Shown in pieces: positions 19,391 through 27,877 of a stretch of 64,000 bases of DNA. The translations under genes were made by a program, and so were the position numbers. The notes under the pieces are model-generated. The model searched no databases. It saw nothing but the letters and a program-made list of their open reading frames with translations, and was not told the DNA's origin. Positions within the stretch are counted from its first letter, which is position 1. Each line of letters begins with the position of its first letter. Source of the stretch: Propionibacteriaceae bacterium (lineage in GTDB: Bacteria > Actinomycetota > Actinomycetes > Propionibacteriales > Propionibacteriaceae); the NCBI GenBank assembly GCA_030538315.1, contig JAUNUF010000003.1:1-64000 (forward strand), written 5' to 3'.

Positions 19391-20031
19391 ACCCCCAGGC
19401 GGATGGTGCGGGCGCCGATCGCCTCGAGCAGCGACGGCTCGTGGCTGGCCAGCACGATCGCCAGGCCACCGGCGAGATCGGACTTCAGGCGCTCACCCAA
19501 CCAGGCGACACCCTCCACGTCGAGGCGCTGCTCAGGCTCATCGAGCACCAGCAGCTCGCGGGGCCGGACGAACGCCGTCGCCAGCGCGAGACGGCGGCGC
19601 TGACCAGACGACAGGGTGGAGGGCAGCTGACCGGCCTGCGGCACCAGCTGCACCTCCTCGAGCACCTCGTCGACCAGGTCGTCGGGGTTTTCGAGCCCGT
19701 GGGCGCGGGCGAGGAGGTCGAGGTGTTCCACGACGGAGAGATCGGGGAAGAAGTCAAGGTCATCGATGACGGTGGCCACCGCGCGGCGGATCTCCGCGTT
19801 GGTCTCGGAGACCTTGGTGCCGTTGACGGTGACGGTGCCCTCATCGGGGCGATCTGCGCCCACGAGGCAGCGCAACACCGTCGACTTGCCAGCGCCGTTG
19901 CGCCCCGTCAGCGCCACCGCCTCACCGGCATGGACCTTCATGGAGAACCCCTCCACGATGGTTACCGGGCCATAGCCCTTCTTGAGGTTGTCCACCTGGA
20001 GCACGACGTCTTTCTTAGCCACGCCCGCCAT
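19387..20031 (-). CDS. ABC transporter ATP-binding protein
   Basis: Nucleotide-binding domain of 214 residues. Walker A ALTGRNGAGKST, signature TLSSGQRRRLALA (a variant of LSGGQ), Walker B ELLVLDEPEQRLD and the switch His in VLASHEPS are present. The residue after the Walker B glutamate region reads EPEQRLD where most transporters have EPTxGLD, a small oddity. The ATG at 20031 follows GGTGG; a GTG at 20022 and longer in-frame starts are possible. Pairs with the permease gene that overlaps its stop. Confidence 0.9.
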   Translation of the reverse strand: MAGVAKKDVVLQVDNLKKGYGPVTIVEGFSMKVHAGEAVALTGRNGAGKSTVLRCLVGADRPDEGTVTVNGTKVSETNAEIRRAVATVIDDLDFFPDLSVVEHLDLLARAHGLENPDDLVDEVLEEVQLVPQAGQLPSTLSSGQRRRLALATAFVRPRELLVLDEPEQRLDVEGVAWLGERLKSDLAGGLAIVLASHEPSLLEAIGARTIRLGV

Positions 20032-20068
20032 TGTCCACCATCGCGGCAACAGGGGCGAACCGGCGGCA

Positions 20069-20098
20069 TTCAAATCAGTCGGCGGGCAGCGCTAGGGT
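20069..20098 (+). promoter_or_regulatory. Predicted promoter of menG (leaderless)
   Basis: TTCAAA (20069-20074) and TAGGGT (20093-20098) are 18 bases apart, and the -10 box ends 6 bases before the menG ATG at 20105. This fits transcription starting at the A of the start codon; no ribosome-binding site is seen. Confidence 0.55.
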
Positions 20099-20104
20099 GA
20101 TGCA

Positions 20105-20809
20105 ATGCACAGTGACTCCGGTAGCCGCGCCACCCTCGACAAGCGGCGGGGCGATGTCGCCGCCATGTTCGACGGCGTGGCCAAGCGATACGACCTGTTC
20201 AACGACGTCCTGAGCATGGGCCAGGTGCGTCGCTGGCGCCGCGCCACCACCGCTGCGGTGGATCCGCAGCCCGGGCAGCGCATCCTGGATCTGGCGGCGG
20301 GCACGGGCACGTCGTCGGCGGTGCTGGCTGAGCGCGGCGCGTACGTGGTGCCCTCAGACATCTCGCTGGGGATGCTCTCGCAGGGTCGCCGGCAGCAGCC
20401 GGGCCTGGATTTCGTGGCGGGCGATGCGTTGGCGCTCCCCTTCGCGGACGAGACCTTCGACGCGGTCACCATCTCGTATGGCCTGCGCAACGTGGAACGC
20501 ACCCTGGATGCCATCCAGGAGATGTACCGGGTCACCAAGCCGGGGGGTCGCGTGGTGATCGCGGAGTTCTCCACGCCCACCAACTCGCTCTTCCGCCACA
20601 TCTACAACGACTATCTGGTGGCCGCGCTCCCCCGCATCGCCAAGCTCTCCAGCAACCCGGTGGCCTACGGCTACCTCGCGGAATCCATCCTCGCCTGGCC
20701 GGATCAGCGCGGGCTAGCTGATCTGATGGAGCAGGCCGGCTGGCAGGGCGTCGAGTGGCAGGATCACGCCGGGGGCATCGTCGCGCTGCACCGGGGCTGG
20801 AAGCGCTGA
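20105..20809 (+). CDS. menG: Demethylmenaquinone methyltransferase
   Basis: SAM-dependent C-methyltransferase (UbiE/MenG family), last step of menaquinone synthesis. The 234-residue protein contains [22 protein letters not shown], the SAM motif [35 protein letters not shown] and [18 protein letters not shown], all family signatures. Only menaquinone genes occur around it, so a ubiquinone role is excluded. The nuclease gene downstream starts inside its stop codon (TGATG). Confidence 0.96.
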   Translation: MHSDSGSRATLDKRRGDVAAMFDGVAKRYDLFNDVLSMGQVRRWRRATTAAVDPQPGQRILDLAAGTGTSSAVLAERGAYVVPSDISLGMLSQGRRQQPGLDFVAGDALALPFADETFDAVTISYGLRNVERTLDAIQEMYRVTKPGGRVVIAEFSTPTNSLFRHIYNDYLVAALPRIAKLSSNPVAYGYLAESILAWPDQRGLADLMEQAGWQGVEWQDHAGGIVALHRGWKR

Positions 20810-22506
20810 TGAATCAATTCGTGCTGGATGCCTACGCCGCGCGCAGCTGCCCGGTGAAGACCTTCCACACCTTTGACCCCACCGTCACCCAACCGGATCA
20901 GCCACACGACGAATCGCTGCGCGAATCCTTCCAGGGCGGCTCGGATTTCCGAGATTCCGTGCTGGCAGAACTCCTGAAGACCGACGGCGTGGTGGATCTT
21001 CGCGGCATGCACGAGCAGGGCGCCTCCTGGGAGGAGCGGCAGCGGGCCGCCCTGGAGGCAATGGGCGCTGGTGCACCGCTCATCCTCGGGGCCGTGTTGC
21101 CGCTGGATCTCGACGGGCACCGCAGCGGCCGCCCGGATGCGCTGGTCCGCGGCGCAGATACCGAATCCGGCACCCCCGGGTATTGGCCGCTGAAGGTCAA
21201 GCCGTACCGCGTGACGGAGAAGCAGATGGGCTCCACCACGCTGCAGACCTCCCCGCTGAGCGCCGTCGGCGAGTTGTGGCTGCTGCCGGATCAGCGGTAC
21301 CGCGTGTACCGCGAGAAGGCTCTCCTGGAACTGGCCCACCATTGGCGCCTGCTGGAATCCTGCGGCTTCGCGTCGGCACACCCGCTGGTGGGCGTGGTGG
21401 GAGACAACCGAGACGGCAACCCGGCCGCCGTGTGGGTGGATCTGCACCACAAGTTCATCCGCACCTATTCCAAGACGGCGGGCCACAAGATGCGCTCCGT
21501 GCTCGAACGCTATGACCACGAGCACAACTTCCGCGTGTACGTCGCGGAGAACGCCATGCAACGCACCGGCGTGGATGATCCGGAGCCCGTGGTGCGGCCC
21601 ATCCGCGTGCGGGAGTGCGAGTGGTGCGCTTGGTGGCAGGTGTGCCGCCCCATGATCGACGACGACGACCTCTCGCTGCGCATCTCCAAGGCCCCGCTCG
21701 ACGTGCGCGAACTGCAGACCCTGCTGGGTCTGGGCATCAAGACGGTCGCTGAGCTGGCTGAGGCGGATGTCGACGCCATCCTCCCGAACTACCTGCCGCT
21801 GACCGGCCACCGAGACCGCTCGGAGCACCGCCTCCGCCAGGCAGCCCTCCGCGCCAGGATGCTGGCCAACGGGGTGGAGTTGGAGCGCGTCAGCGTCGAA
21901 CCCATCGGCGTGCCGCGCGCCGCCGTCGAGGTGGATCTTGACATCGAGACCGCAGGGGACGGCTCCGTGTACCTGTGGGGCGTCCTCATCACGGATGAAA
22001 CGGGCTCGCGCTTCGAGCACTTCAGCCGTTTCGAGCCCATGACGGCTCCCACGGAGACGGAAGTGGCCATCGAGTTCGCCCGCTGGCTGCTGGACATGGT
22101 GCAGCGCCACCCTGATCTGCGCGTCTACCACTACTCGGATTACGAGACGGTGCACCTGAAGCGCCTCTGGGAGCGCAGCGGTGACCCGGATCTCGGCGCC
22201 GCCTTCGGCCTCGTGCGGGAACACTTCGTGGACCTGTTCACCTACGTGCGGGAGAACTACGCAGGCGTGGACGGCTTGGGCTTGAAGGTGGTGGCCACCC
22301 GCGGCACGGATTTCCAGTGGCGCGACGAGGAGCCGGGCGGGCTGGCTTCGCAATCCTGGTTCAGTGAGGCTGTCACCGGAAGCACCGAACAGGCGCGCTC
22401 ATGCGCTCGCCAGCGGGTGCTCGATTACAACGAGGACGACGTGCGCGCCACCCTCGCGGTGCGCAACTGGCTCACAGCTCAGGACGACGCACAGCAGCCA
22501 CGATGA
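20809..22506 (+). CDS. TM0106-family RecB-like nuclease with RNase H-like domain
   Basis: 565 residues. The N-terminal half resembles the Cas4/RecB PD-(D/E)XK nuclease group: GRPDALVRG, then YWPLKVKPYRVTEKQM, and a cysteine cluster RECEWCAWWQVCRPM that could bind an Fe-S cluster. After a helix-hairpin-helix-like stretch (LQTLLGLGIKTVAELAEADV) comes an RNase H-fold 3'-5' exonuclease-like domain with VEVDLDIET, YHYSDYETVHL and VLDYNEDDVRATLAV, which supply the acidic residues of a DEDD site. The ATG overlaps the menG stop (TGATG). The 3' end overlaps menD, on the other strand, by 35 bp. The cellular role of the family is not settled. Confidence 0.85.
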   Translation: MNQFVLDAYAARSCPVKTFHTFDPTVTQPDQPHDESLRESFQGGSDFRDSVLAELLKTDGVVDLRGMHEQGASWEERQRAALEAMGAGAPLILGAVLPLDLDGHRSGRPDALVRGADTESGTPGYWPLKVKPYRVTEKQMGSTTLQTSPLSAVGELWLLPDQRYRVYREKALLELAHHWRLLESCGFASAHPLVGVVGDNRDGNPAAVWVDLHHKFIRTYSKTAGHKMRSVLERYDHEHNFRVYVAENAMQRTGVDDPEPVVRPIRVRECEWCAWWQVCRPMIDDDDLSLRISKAPLDVRELQTLLGLGIKTVAELAEADVDAILPNYLPLTGHRDRSEHRLRQAALRARMLANGVELERVSVEPIGVPRAAVEVDLDIETAGDGSVYLWGVLITDETGSRFEHFSRFEPMTAPTETEVAIEFARWLLDMVQRHPDLRVYHYSDYETVHLKRLWERSGDPDLGAAFGLVREHFVDLFTYVRENYAGVDGLGLKVVATRGTDFQWRDEEPGGLASQSWFSEAVTGSTEQARSCARQRVLDYNEDDVRATLAVRNWLTAQDDAQQPR

Positions 22507-24010
22507 AATCCGCGTCGCTGGCCAGGGCTGCCTCGAGCGACGCCTGATCCGCCACGCGCACTGCGTGCCACCCCATCGACGTGGCCACGGCCACGAGGTC
22601 CAGGCCCTGCGGCGTGCCGAAGACCCGCTCGAAGCTGCCGGCGTATTCGGGAGCGCCCTGCTCGAGCGTGTGGAAGATGGAGCCGCCGTCGTCATCTGCC
22701 ACCACCACGCGCAGCCCCGGCCAGGGCTCGAGGGTGGGGCGGACGAGGGCACCGAGGTCGTGCTGCAGCGTGAGATCGCCCACGAGCACCGTCGTGGGCC
22801 GGGCATCAGCCAGCGCGATGCCGGTGGCCGTGGCCACCGTGCCGTCGATGCCGGCCACGCCGCGGTTGGCGTAGACGAGGGGCGCGTTGTCGGAGACGGG
22901 GATGACATCGGCGGCGCGGATGATGGAGCTGGAGCCGATGACGAGGTCGGCGCCGGCGTCCAAGGCGCTGAGCACCGCATGCGCGACGTGGCGCTGCGTG
23001 AAACCCTCCCCCACGTCCGCAGCATCAGCGGCGCGCCAGCGGGCGAGCCATGATTCGTCCTGTTCTGGGAACTCCACGGAATCCGCGACGACGACGGCGC
23101 GGTGCCCCGGATCGTGCCACGCGGCGCGCGGGGACACGGCGATGAGCTCGATGTCGCTGCGCTTGATCAACGTGGCGACGGGGCGGGTGAGCGTGGGGTG
23201 GCCAAACACCACCACGCGCTCGATCTCCTTGCCGATCCCATCGAGCAGGTTGCGGTAGCCAGCGATCGCGCAGCCGCCCCCGCGGGCGTTCGACGTGGGC
23301 TCAGCCAGCAGCGGAGCCCCCACCGATTCGGCCAACCGACGGGCGGCTGCACCCTCCTCGGGGGTCGCGTCACCCACCAGCACGACGGTGCGCAGCGGCT
23401 TGTCAGCGCGGTAGACGGAGCCAGGCTGGCTGGGGCTGACGAGCAGCGGCCACTCCGCGGGCGGGGGCAGCTCGGCCACCATGGGAGCGGCGAACTCGAC
23501 GTTGAGCTGCACGGGGCCGGGCTGGCGCGTCCGATACCCAGCGGCCAGCACGACGGCGCGGTGCACGCCCGCAGCCCAGGCGGCGGGGCGGCCGGAATCC
23601 GAGTTCAGCCGGATCACGCCCAGCACGGACGGGCCGAAGACGCCCACCTGATCTGCGGTCTGGCTGGCCCCGGTGCCCACGAAGTGCGCAGGGCGATCCG
23701 CGGTGAGGAAGATCAGCGGGACGCCGGAGGCCTTTGCCTCCATGGCGGCGGGGGCGAGGTTGGCCACTGCGGTGCCGGAGGTGGTGATGACCGCCACCGG
23801 CGTGCCGGAAGCCTTCGCGAGCCCCAGCGCAGTGAACGCGGCGACCCGCTCGTCGATCCTCACGTGCAGCCGGAGCACGCCTGCGCGGTCCGCCCGATCA
23901 GCCGCCAGCGCCAGCGCCGCGCTGCGCGAGCCGGGCGCGAGCACCACGTCGCGCATGCCCATGCTGATCAGGGCGTCGATGATGGTGCTGCCCAGTTCGA
24001 TGCTGCTCAT
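22472..24010 (-). CDS. menD: 2-succinyl-5-enolpyruvyl-6-hydroxy-3-cyclohexene-1-carboxylate synthase
   Basis: Thiamine-diphosphate enzyme that adds 2-oxoglutarate to isochorismate. The 512-residue protein has the MenD N-terminus (DVVLAPGSRSAALALA, HVRIDERVAAFTALGLAKAS, VITTSGTAVANLAPA, FLTADRP) and a C-terminal ThDP region (TVLVGDLTLQHDLGAL, VVVADDDGGSIFHTLEQ). The ATG at 24010 overlaps the menC stop by four bases. Upstream in-frame sequence is a menC shadow. Confidence 0.95.
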   Translation of the reverse strand: MSSIELGSTIIDALISMGMRDVVLAPGSRSAALALAADRADRAGVLRLHVRIDERVAAFTALGLAKASGTPVAVITTSGTAVANLAPAAMEAKASGVPLIFLTADRPAHFVGTGASQTADQVGVFGPSVLGVIRLNSDSGRPAAWAAGVHRAVVLAAGYRTRQPGPVQLNVEFAAPMVAELPPPAEWPLLVSPSQPGSVYRADKPLRTVVLVGDATPEEGAAARRLAESVGAPLLAEPTSNARGGGCAIAGYRNLLDGIGKEIERVVVFGHPTLTRPVATLIKRSDIELIAVSPRAAWHDPGHRAVVVADSVEFPEQDESWLARWRAADAADVGEGFTQRHVAHAVLSALDAGADLVIGSSSIIRAADVIPVSDNAPLVYANRGVAGIDGTVATATGIALADARPTTVLVGDLTLQHDLGALVRPTLEPWPGLRVVVADDDGGSIFHTLEQGAPEYAGSFERVFGTPQGLDLVAVATSMGWHAVRVADQASLEAALASDADFIVAAVRRPEL

Positions 24011-24942
24011 ACGAGCTCCTTCACCCTTTCCCAGCGATCCAACCAGAAGCGCGTGAGTTCCGGGCCAGCGGCGTGCCGCTCCAGCAACTCCGGCTCCACG
24101 GTCACGGGGCCCACAGGGAGCACGCCGTCGACGGGGTACAGGGGTGGATGGGTGACGTCGCCGTCGAGCAGCCGGGCGGTCTCGAGGCCGCAGGCATAGG
24201 GCAGTTCGGGCAGCGCTGCGGCCAGCGCGACCCCGGCGTTCAGGCCGACGGAGGTTTCCACCGCGCTGGAGACGACCACGGGTATGTCGAGTTCCTCCGC
24301 GAGGCGCAGGCAGGCCCGGATGCCGCCCAGGGGCTGCACCTTGAGCATCGCGATGTCCGCGGCGCCGGCCGCCTTGACCTTGAAGGGGTCCTCGGCGCGG
24401 CGGATGGATTCGTCTGCAGCGATGGGGATGCCGATGTCCATGCCGCGCAGGACGGCGAGCTCCTCGACGGTGGCGCAGGGCTGCTCGGCGTATTCCAAGC
24501 CCAGCGGTTCCAGGTGCTTCAACGCGATGGCGGCGTGGTGCAGGTTCCAGCCGGCGTTGGCGTCGACCCGCAGCTTCGCGTGTGGGAGCGCCTCGCGAAC
24601 CGCGGCGACCCGCGCGAGGTCGCCGTCGAGCGAACTGCCAGGGCCGGCGACCTTGACCTTGATGGTGTTGCATCCAGACGCGATGGCGCGGGCGGCGGCC
24701 GCTTCCGGATCGAGCGCTGGCACGATGCCGTTGACCGGCACCTCGCTCCGCACCGGAGCGGGCAGGCCTTCCTCCGCGATCTCGACGGCGGCGCGCAGCC
24801 AGTTGGCGGCCTCGGCGTCGTCGTATTCGGGGAACGGGCTCCATTCGGCCCAGCCCGCGGGGCCCTCAAACAGCACGCCGCTGCGGCGGGTGATGCCGCG
24901 GAAGCCGACGGTGAGCGGGATGTCGTAGACGAAGAGTTTCAC
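24007..24942 (-). CDS. menC: o-Succinylbenzoate synthase
   Basis: Enolase-superfamily dehydratase of menaquinone synthesis, 311 residues. Seen: the Lys pair in CNTIKVKVAG, metal ligands in LRVDANAGWN, YAEQP and IAADES, and the C-terminal Lys in AMLKVQPLGG. The GTG start at 24942 lies in a GTGA overlap with the menA stop and gives VKLFVYDIPL at the N-terminus. The order menE-A-C-D on one strand with overlapping ends indicates one operon. Confidence 0.94.
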   Translation of the reverse strand: MKLFVYDIPLTVGFRGITRRSGVLFEGPAGWAEWSPFPEYDDAEAANWLRAAVEIAEEGLPAPVRSEVPVNGIVPALDPEAAAARAIASGCNTIKVKVAGPGSSLDGDLARVAAVREALPHAKLRVDANAGWNLHHAAIALKHLEPLGLEYAEQPCATVEELAVLRGMDIGIPIAADESIRRAEDPFKVKAAGAADIAMLKVQPLGGIRACLRLAEELDIPVVVSSAVETSVGLNAGVALAAALPELPYACGLETARLLDGDVTHPPLYPVDGVLPVGPVTVEPELLERHAAGPELTRFWLDRWERVKELV

Positions 24943-25817
24943 CCGAGGTACATCCCCACGAGGAGCCCCAGGCCCACGCCGATCTCGGCGAAGCCGGTGG
25001 ACTGGATGACGGGGATCAGGCCCCTGCCGTTGGCGCCGCCGAGCACGCGGCGGAGCGGGTCGATGAGCAGGCCCACGGCCAGCAGCGCCAGTAGCGCCCA
25101 CCAGGTGGTCAGCGCCGCGAACCCGATCACGCACACCACGGTGAACACCACGAGGCCGGCGTAGAAGAGGCGGGTGTTGCGGTCGCCCAACCGCACCGGC
25201 AGCGTCATCTTGCCCGAGATTTTGTCCGTGGGGATGTCGCGGAGGTTGTTGGCCACCAGGATGCCGCTGGCCAGCGCGCCGACGGCGGACCCGGCCAGCC
25301 ACGAGTGCGGCGGCGCCGCGTCGGCGATCACATAGGTGGTGCCCACCGTCGCCACGAGGCCGAAGAACACGAACACCATCACCTCGCCCAGGCCCAGGTA
25401 GCCGTAGGGCTTCTTGCCGCCGGTGTAGTACCAGGCCGCGACGATGCAGGCCAGGCCCACGATGAGCAGCCACCAGTGGCCGCTGAGCGCCAGGATCACG
25501 AGGCCTGCCAGCGCCGCCACGCCGAAGGAGATGAACGCCGCCCGCTTCACGCTGGACGGGGCGGCGAGCCCGGAGGCGGTGATACGGGTGGGGCCCACGC
25601 GGTCGTCGTCGGTGCCGCGCACGCCGTCGGAGTAGTCGTTGGCGTAGTTGACGCCCACCTGCAGGGCCAGGGCAACCACCATGGCCAGCGCGGCGATGCC
25701 CCAGTGGTAGCGGCCGAGCACCCCTGCGGAGGCGGCGCCGGCGAGGATGGGGGCCACGGCGGCGGGCAGTGTGCGGGGGCGCGCGCCGGCCACCCAGACG
25801 GAGAGGGAGTCGTTCAT
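24939..25817 (-). CDS. menA: 1,4-dihydroxy-2-naphthoate polyprenyltransferase
   Basis: Membrane prenyltransferase (UbiA superfamily) that attaches the polyprenyl chain and makes demethylmenaquinone. The 292-residue protein has eight or nine hydrophobic helices, the first Asp-rich motif NYANDYSDGVRGTDDD and the second region LASGILVANNLRDIPTDKISGKMTLPVRLG. The ATG at 25817 overlaps the menE stop by four bases. Confidence 0.96.
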   Translation of the reverse strand: MNDSLSVWVAGARPRTLPAAVAPILAGAASAGVLGRYHWGIAALAMVVALALQVGVNYANDYSDGVRGTDDDRVGPTRITASGLAAPSSVKRAAFISFGVAALAGLVILALSGHWWLLIVGLACIVAAWYYTGGKKPYGYLGLGEVMVFVFFGLVATVGTTYVIADAAPPHSWLAGSAVGALASGILVANNLRDIPTDKISGKMTLPVRLGDRNTRLFYAGLVVFTVVCVIGFAALTTWWALLALLAVGLLIDPLRRVLGGANGRGLIPVIQSTGFAEIGVGLGLLVGMYLG

Positions 25818-26872
25818 GATTGAACCAACTCTAGGAGAGATTTCCGGTCTGGCTTGCCACCGCCGGTGCGCGGCAGCTGCTTGACGATGACCAGTTGCCT
25901 GGGCAGCGCCGCGGGAGGAAGGGCCGAGCGGAGGGTTTCCCGCCAGCCATCGAGCGTGCCGGAGGGTGCGAACAGCACGACGCGGGCGCCCCACTCCGCA
26001 TCGTCGACGGCGAGCACCTCCGCCTCCGGATCGACGGCGAGCACGGCCCGACGGACGGCCGCGAGGTCGACGTTGACGCCGCCGGAGATGATCACGTCGT
26101 CGACGCGCCCCTCGATGATGAGGCGGTCGCCTTCCCACCGCCCCCTGTCGTTGGTGAGCACCCGCTGGGTGTCCTGCTGGTCCCTGAGCGTCGCCTGCGA
26201 GCTTGCGAGCCAGCGACGACGAAGGGCCGCCCGACCTTCCAGTCCAGCCTCACCCAGGTACCCCTCGAACACCATCGGCCCGGCGATCTCGACGCGGCCC
26301 CGATCCCCAAGTGTGATCTCCACACCCGGCAGCGGCACTCCGTCCCAGACAACCCCGCCGCAGGTCTCGCTCATGCCGTAGGTCTCGATGACGCGGATCC
26401 CAGCGTGCTCGGCACGCGCCCGCAGTTCGGGGCGCAGCGCGGCCCCGCCCACCAGCACGGCGTCGAACCGGGCCAAGGTCTCGGCGAGTTCCTGCGATTC
26501 CAGCGCCCGGTACAGCTGCGTCCCGACGACGGAGAGGCAGTTGCGGCCCGGCACCAGCTCCAGATCCGCGAGATCCGACGATGCGGCGCGTACGCCGTCG
26601 CCCAGCAGCCCGCGCACCAGCACCATCAACCCCGCCACGTACTGCGGCGCAAGGGTCAGGTGCCACGTGGCGGCGAAGCCGAGCCGCTCTTCGGCCGCGC
26701 GCGCAGCGGCGACCAACGCTTCGCGATGCAGCACCACCAGCTTCGCATCTCCGGTGGAACCGGAGGTGGCGACCACCGCGCAATCAGCCGGGGGCACGCC
26801 GCTGCCAGGCGCCAACCACAGCCCCGGCCCGCCGTCGAGAAACTCCGCGACGGCCAGCGATTCCTCTTGCAT
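25814..26872 (-). CDS. menE: o-Succinylbenzoate--CoA ligase
   Basis: Adenylate-forming ligase of menaquinone synthesis; 352 residues, a short actinobacterial form that lacks much of the N-terminal subdomain of the E. coli enzyme. Motifs: ATP loop VVATSGSTGDAKLVVL, ETYGMSETCGG, IIEGRVDDVIISGG, and the catalytic Lys region LPRTGGGKPDRKSL. Between GYLGEAGLEG and GDRLIIEGRVDD the protein carries an unusual Arg/Gln-rich stretch (LRRRWLASSQATLRDQQ) encoded by a dispersed palindromic repeat. The start is preceded by TAGGGT at 6 bases and no ribosome-binding site. Confidence 0.92.
   Translation of the reverse strand: MQEESLAVAEFLDGGPGLWLAPGSGVPPADCAVVATSGSTGDAKLVVLHREALVAAARAAEERLGFAATWHLTLAPQYVAGLMVLVRGLLGDGVRAASSDLADLELVPGRNCLSVVGTQLYRALESQELAETLARFDAVLVGGAALRPELRARAEHAGIRVIETYGMSETCGGVVWDGVPLPGVEITLGDRGRVEIAGPMVFEGYLGEAGLEGRAALRRRWLASSQATLRDQQDTQRVLTNDRGRWEGDRLIIEGRVDDVIISGGVNVDLAAVRRAVLAVDPEAEVLAVDDAEWGARVVLFAPSGTLDGWRETLRSALPPAALPRQLVIVKQLPRTGGGKPDRKSLLELVQS
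26181..26230. repeat. Dispersed palindromic repeat, copy 1, inside menE
   Basis: Runs from GGTCCCTGAGCG to CGACGAAGGGCC with an inner stem GCGTCGC / GCGACG and a TGCGAGC core. The same outer words occur at 35134 and 51295. This copy is read through in frame in menE and encodes an extra Arg/Gln-rich stretch. Confidence 0.7.
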
Positions 26873-26878
26873 CCCGTC

Positions 26879-26900
26879 ACCCTAGCGGCGGCGGGTAGAC
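26879..26900. promoter_or_regulatory. Divergent -10 boxes for menE and the small membrane protein gene
   Basis: The 35-bp gap between the two divergent start codons holds TAGGGT on the minus strand (26879-26884, 6 bases before the menE ATG) and TAGACT on the plus strand (26895-26900, 7 bases before the ATG at 26908). Both fit leaderless transcription, so the -35 regions must lie within the opposite gene. Confidence 0.5.
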
Positions 26901-26907
26901 TTGGCCC

Positions 26908-27159
26908 ATGCCCAGAATCCTGCTGATCATCGCCGTCGTGATGCTCACCGTGTACTGCGTGGTGGAAGTTGCCCAGTCACGGGGGTACAAGGTGCGCGCG
27001 ATGCCGCGGTGGCTCTGGGCCTTCGCTGTGATCGCCCTGCCCGTCGTCGGCCCGGTGTCGTGGCTCATCCTCGGGCGCCCCATCAAGGACCAGCCCCAGC
27101 TTCGCCGCGGGCATCGCGCCCCGGATGACGACGAGGATTTCCTGCGCGGCCTGCGCTGA
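26908..27159 (+). CDS. Small PLDc_N-type membrane protein
   Basis: 83 residues: one N-terminal membrane helix (ILLIIAVVMLTVYCVVEVA), a short basic loop (RGYKVRAMPRWLW), a second helix (AFAVIALPVVGPVSWLILG) and an acidic C-terminus. The pattern WLWAFAVIALPVVGPVSWLILGRP resembles the phospholipase D N-terminal membrane domain (PLDc_N) that often occurs alone in actinobacteria. Its role is unknown. Confidence 0.8.
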   Translation: MPRILLIIAVVMLTVYCVVEVAQSRGYKVRAMPRWLWAFAVIALPVVGPVSWLILGRPIKDQPQLRRGHRAPDDDEDFLRGLR

Positions 27160-27167
27160 TTTTGCAC

Positions 27168-27202
27168 GTTCAAGAACCAGCTATGCTTACCTGGTTCTGA
27201 AC
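27168..27202 (+). promoter_or_regulatory. Operator-like inverted repeat around the -10 box upstream of dhaL
   Basis: GTTCAAGAACCAG (27168-27180) faces CTGGTTCTGAAC (27191-27202), a dyad of 12 matched bases with one extra base in the left arm. The 10-bp centre holds TATGCT (27182-27187), a likely -10 box. A repressor bound here would block RNA polymerase directly. The ribosome-binding site AGGAGG follows at 27205. Confidence 0.6.
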
Positions 27203-27215
27203 CTAGGAGGACGTT

Positions 27216-27836
27216 GTGGGAGCAGGAGTGACGATGGTGGCCGAGTGGCTGCTGGAGTGCTCGCGCGAGTTCGCCGCACGGGTTGACGAGCTGGATGAGC
27301 TCGATCAGATCCTGGGTGACGGAGATCACGGCACGAACATGTGCCGCGGCTTCGCGGCGGCCGAAACCCTTGAGCTGGGCCCCACCATGCACGCCTCGGA
27401 TGCGCTGCGGCATGTGGGCATGGCCCTCGTCCAGAACGTTGGCGGCGCCTCCGGCCCGCTGTTCGGCACGTTCTTCCTGCGAGTGGGCGCCAACTGGGAT
27501 CCCTCCCTCAGCACGGCTGGCCTCGCGCGCGCCGTCCGCGAGGGCGTCTCCGGAGTGCAGGCCCGAGGCAAGGCAGAGGCGGGCGACAAGACCATGGTCG
27601 ACGCCCTGCTCGCCGCCGCAGAGTCGTTGGAGGCCTCGGCTGCCGCCGGGGAGGAGCCCGCCGTCGCACTGGAGAAAAGCGCCGAAGGCGCCGAGGCGGG
27701 CCGAGACGCCACCGTCGAGATGGTGGCCAAACGAGGCCGCGCTGCGCTGAAGGCTGATGTCTCGGTGGGCGTGGTGGATCCGGGAGCGGTGTCGATGGCG
27801 CTCATTCTGCGCACTGCGGTTCGTCACATCGGCTAG
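27216..27836 (+). CDS. dhaL: DhaL-family protein (dihydroxyacetone kinase ADP-binding subunit-like), orphan
   Basis: 206 residues, the DhaL/Dak2 domain length. The nucleotide and metal motif ELDQILGDGDHGTNM, the glycine-rich NVGGASGPLFGTFFLRVG and the C-terminal GRDATVEMVAKRGRA ... VVDPGAVSMALIL are clear. In the known system DhaL acts with DhaK and a phosphoryl donor such as DhaM; neither is within this window, so the partner is elsewhere or it acts on another substrate. The GTG start has a perfect AGGAGG five bases upstream, and an operator-like dyad covers the promoter. Confidence 0.88.
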   Translation: MGAGVTMVAEWLLECSREFAARVDELDELDQILGDGDHGTNMCRGFAAAETLELGPTMHASDALRHVGMALVQNVGGASGPLFGTFFLRVGANWDPSLSTAGLARAVREGVSGVQARGKAEAGDKTMVDALLAAAESLEASAAAGEEPAVALEKSAEGAEAGRDATVEMVAKRGRAALKADVSVGVVDPGAVSMALILRTAVRHIG

Positions 27837-27865
27837 CTGCTACCCGGCCCCATACATTGGGGGTT

Positions 27866-27871
27866 TAGGCT
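27866..27871 (+). promoter_or_regulatory. -10 box for leaderless nucleotidyltransferase transcript
   Basis: TAGGCT lies 6 bases before the ATG at 27878. There is no ribosome-binding site in the 30-bp gap after dhaL, which supports a separate leaderless transcript. Confidence 0.4.
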
Positions 27872-27877
27872 GGTGCC

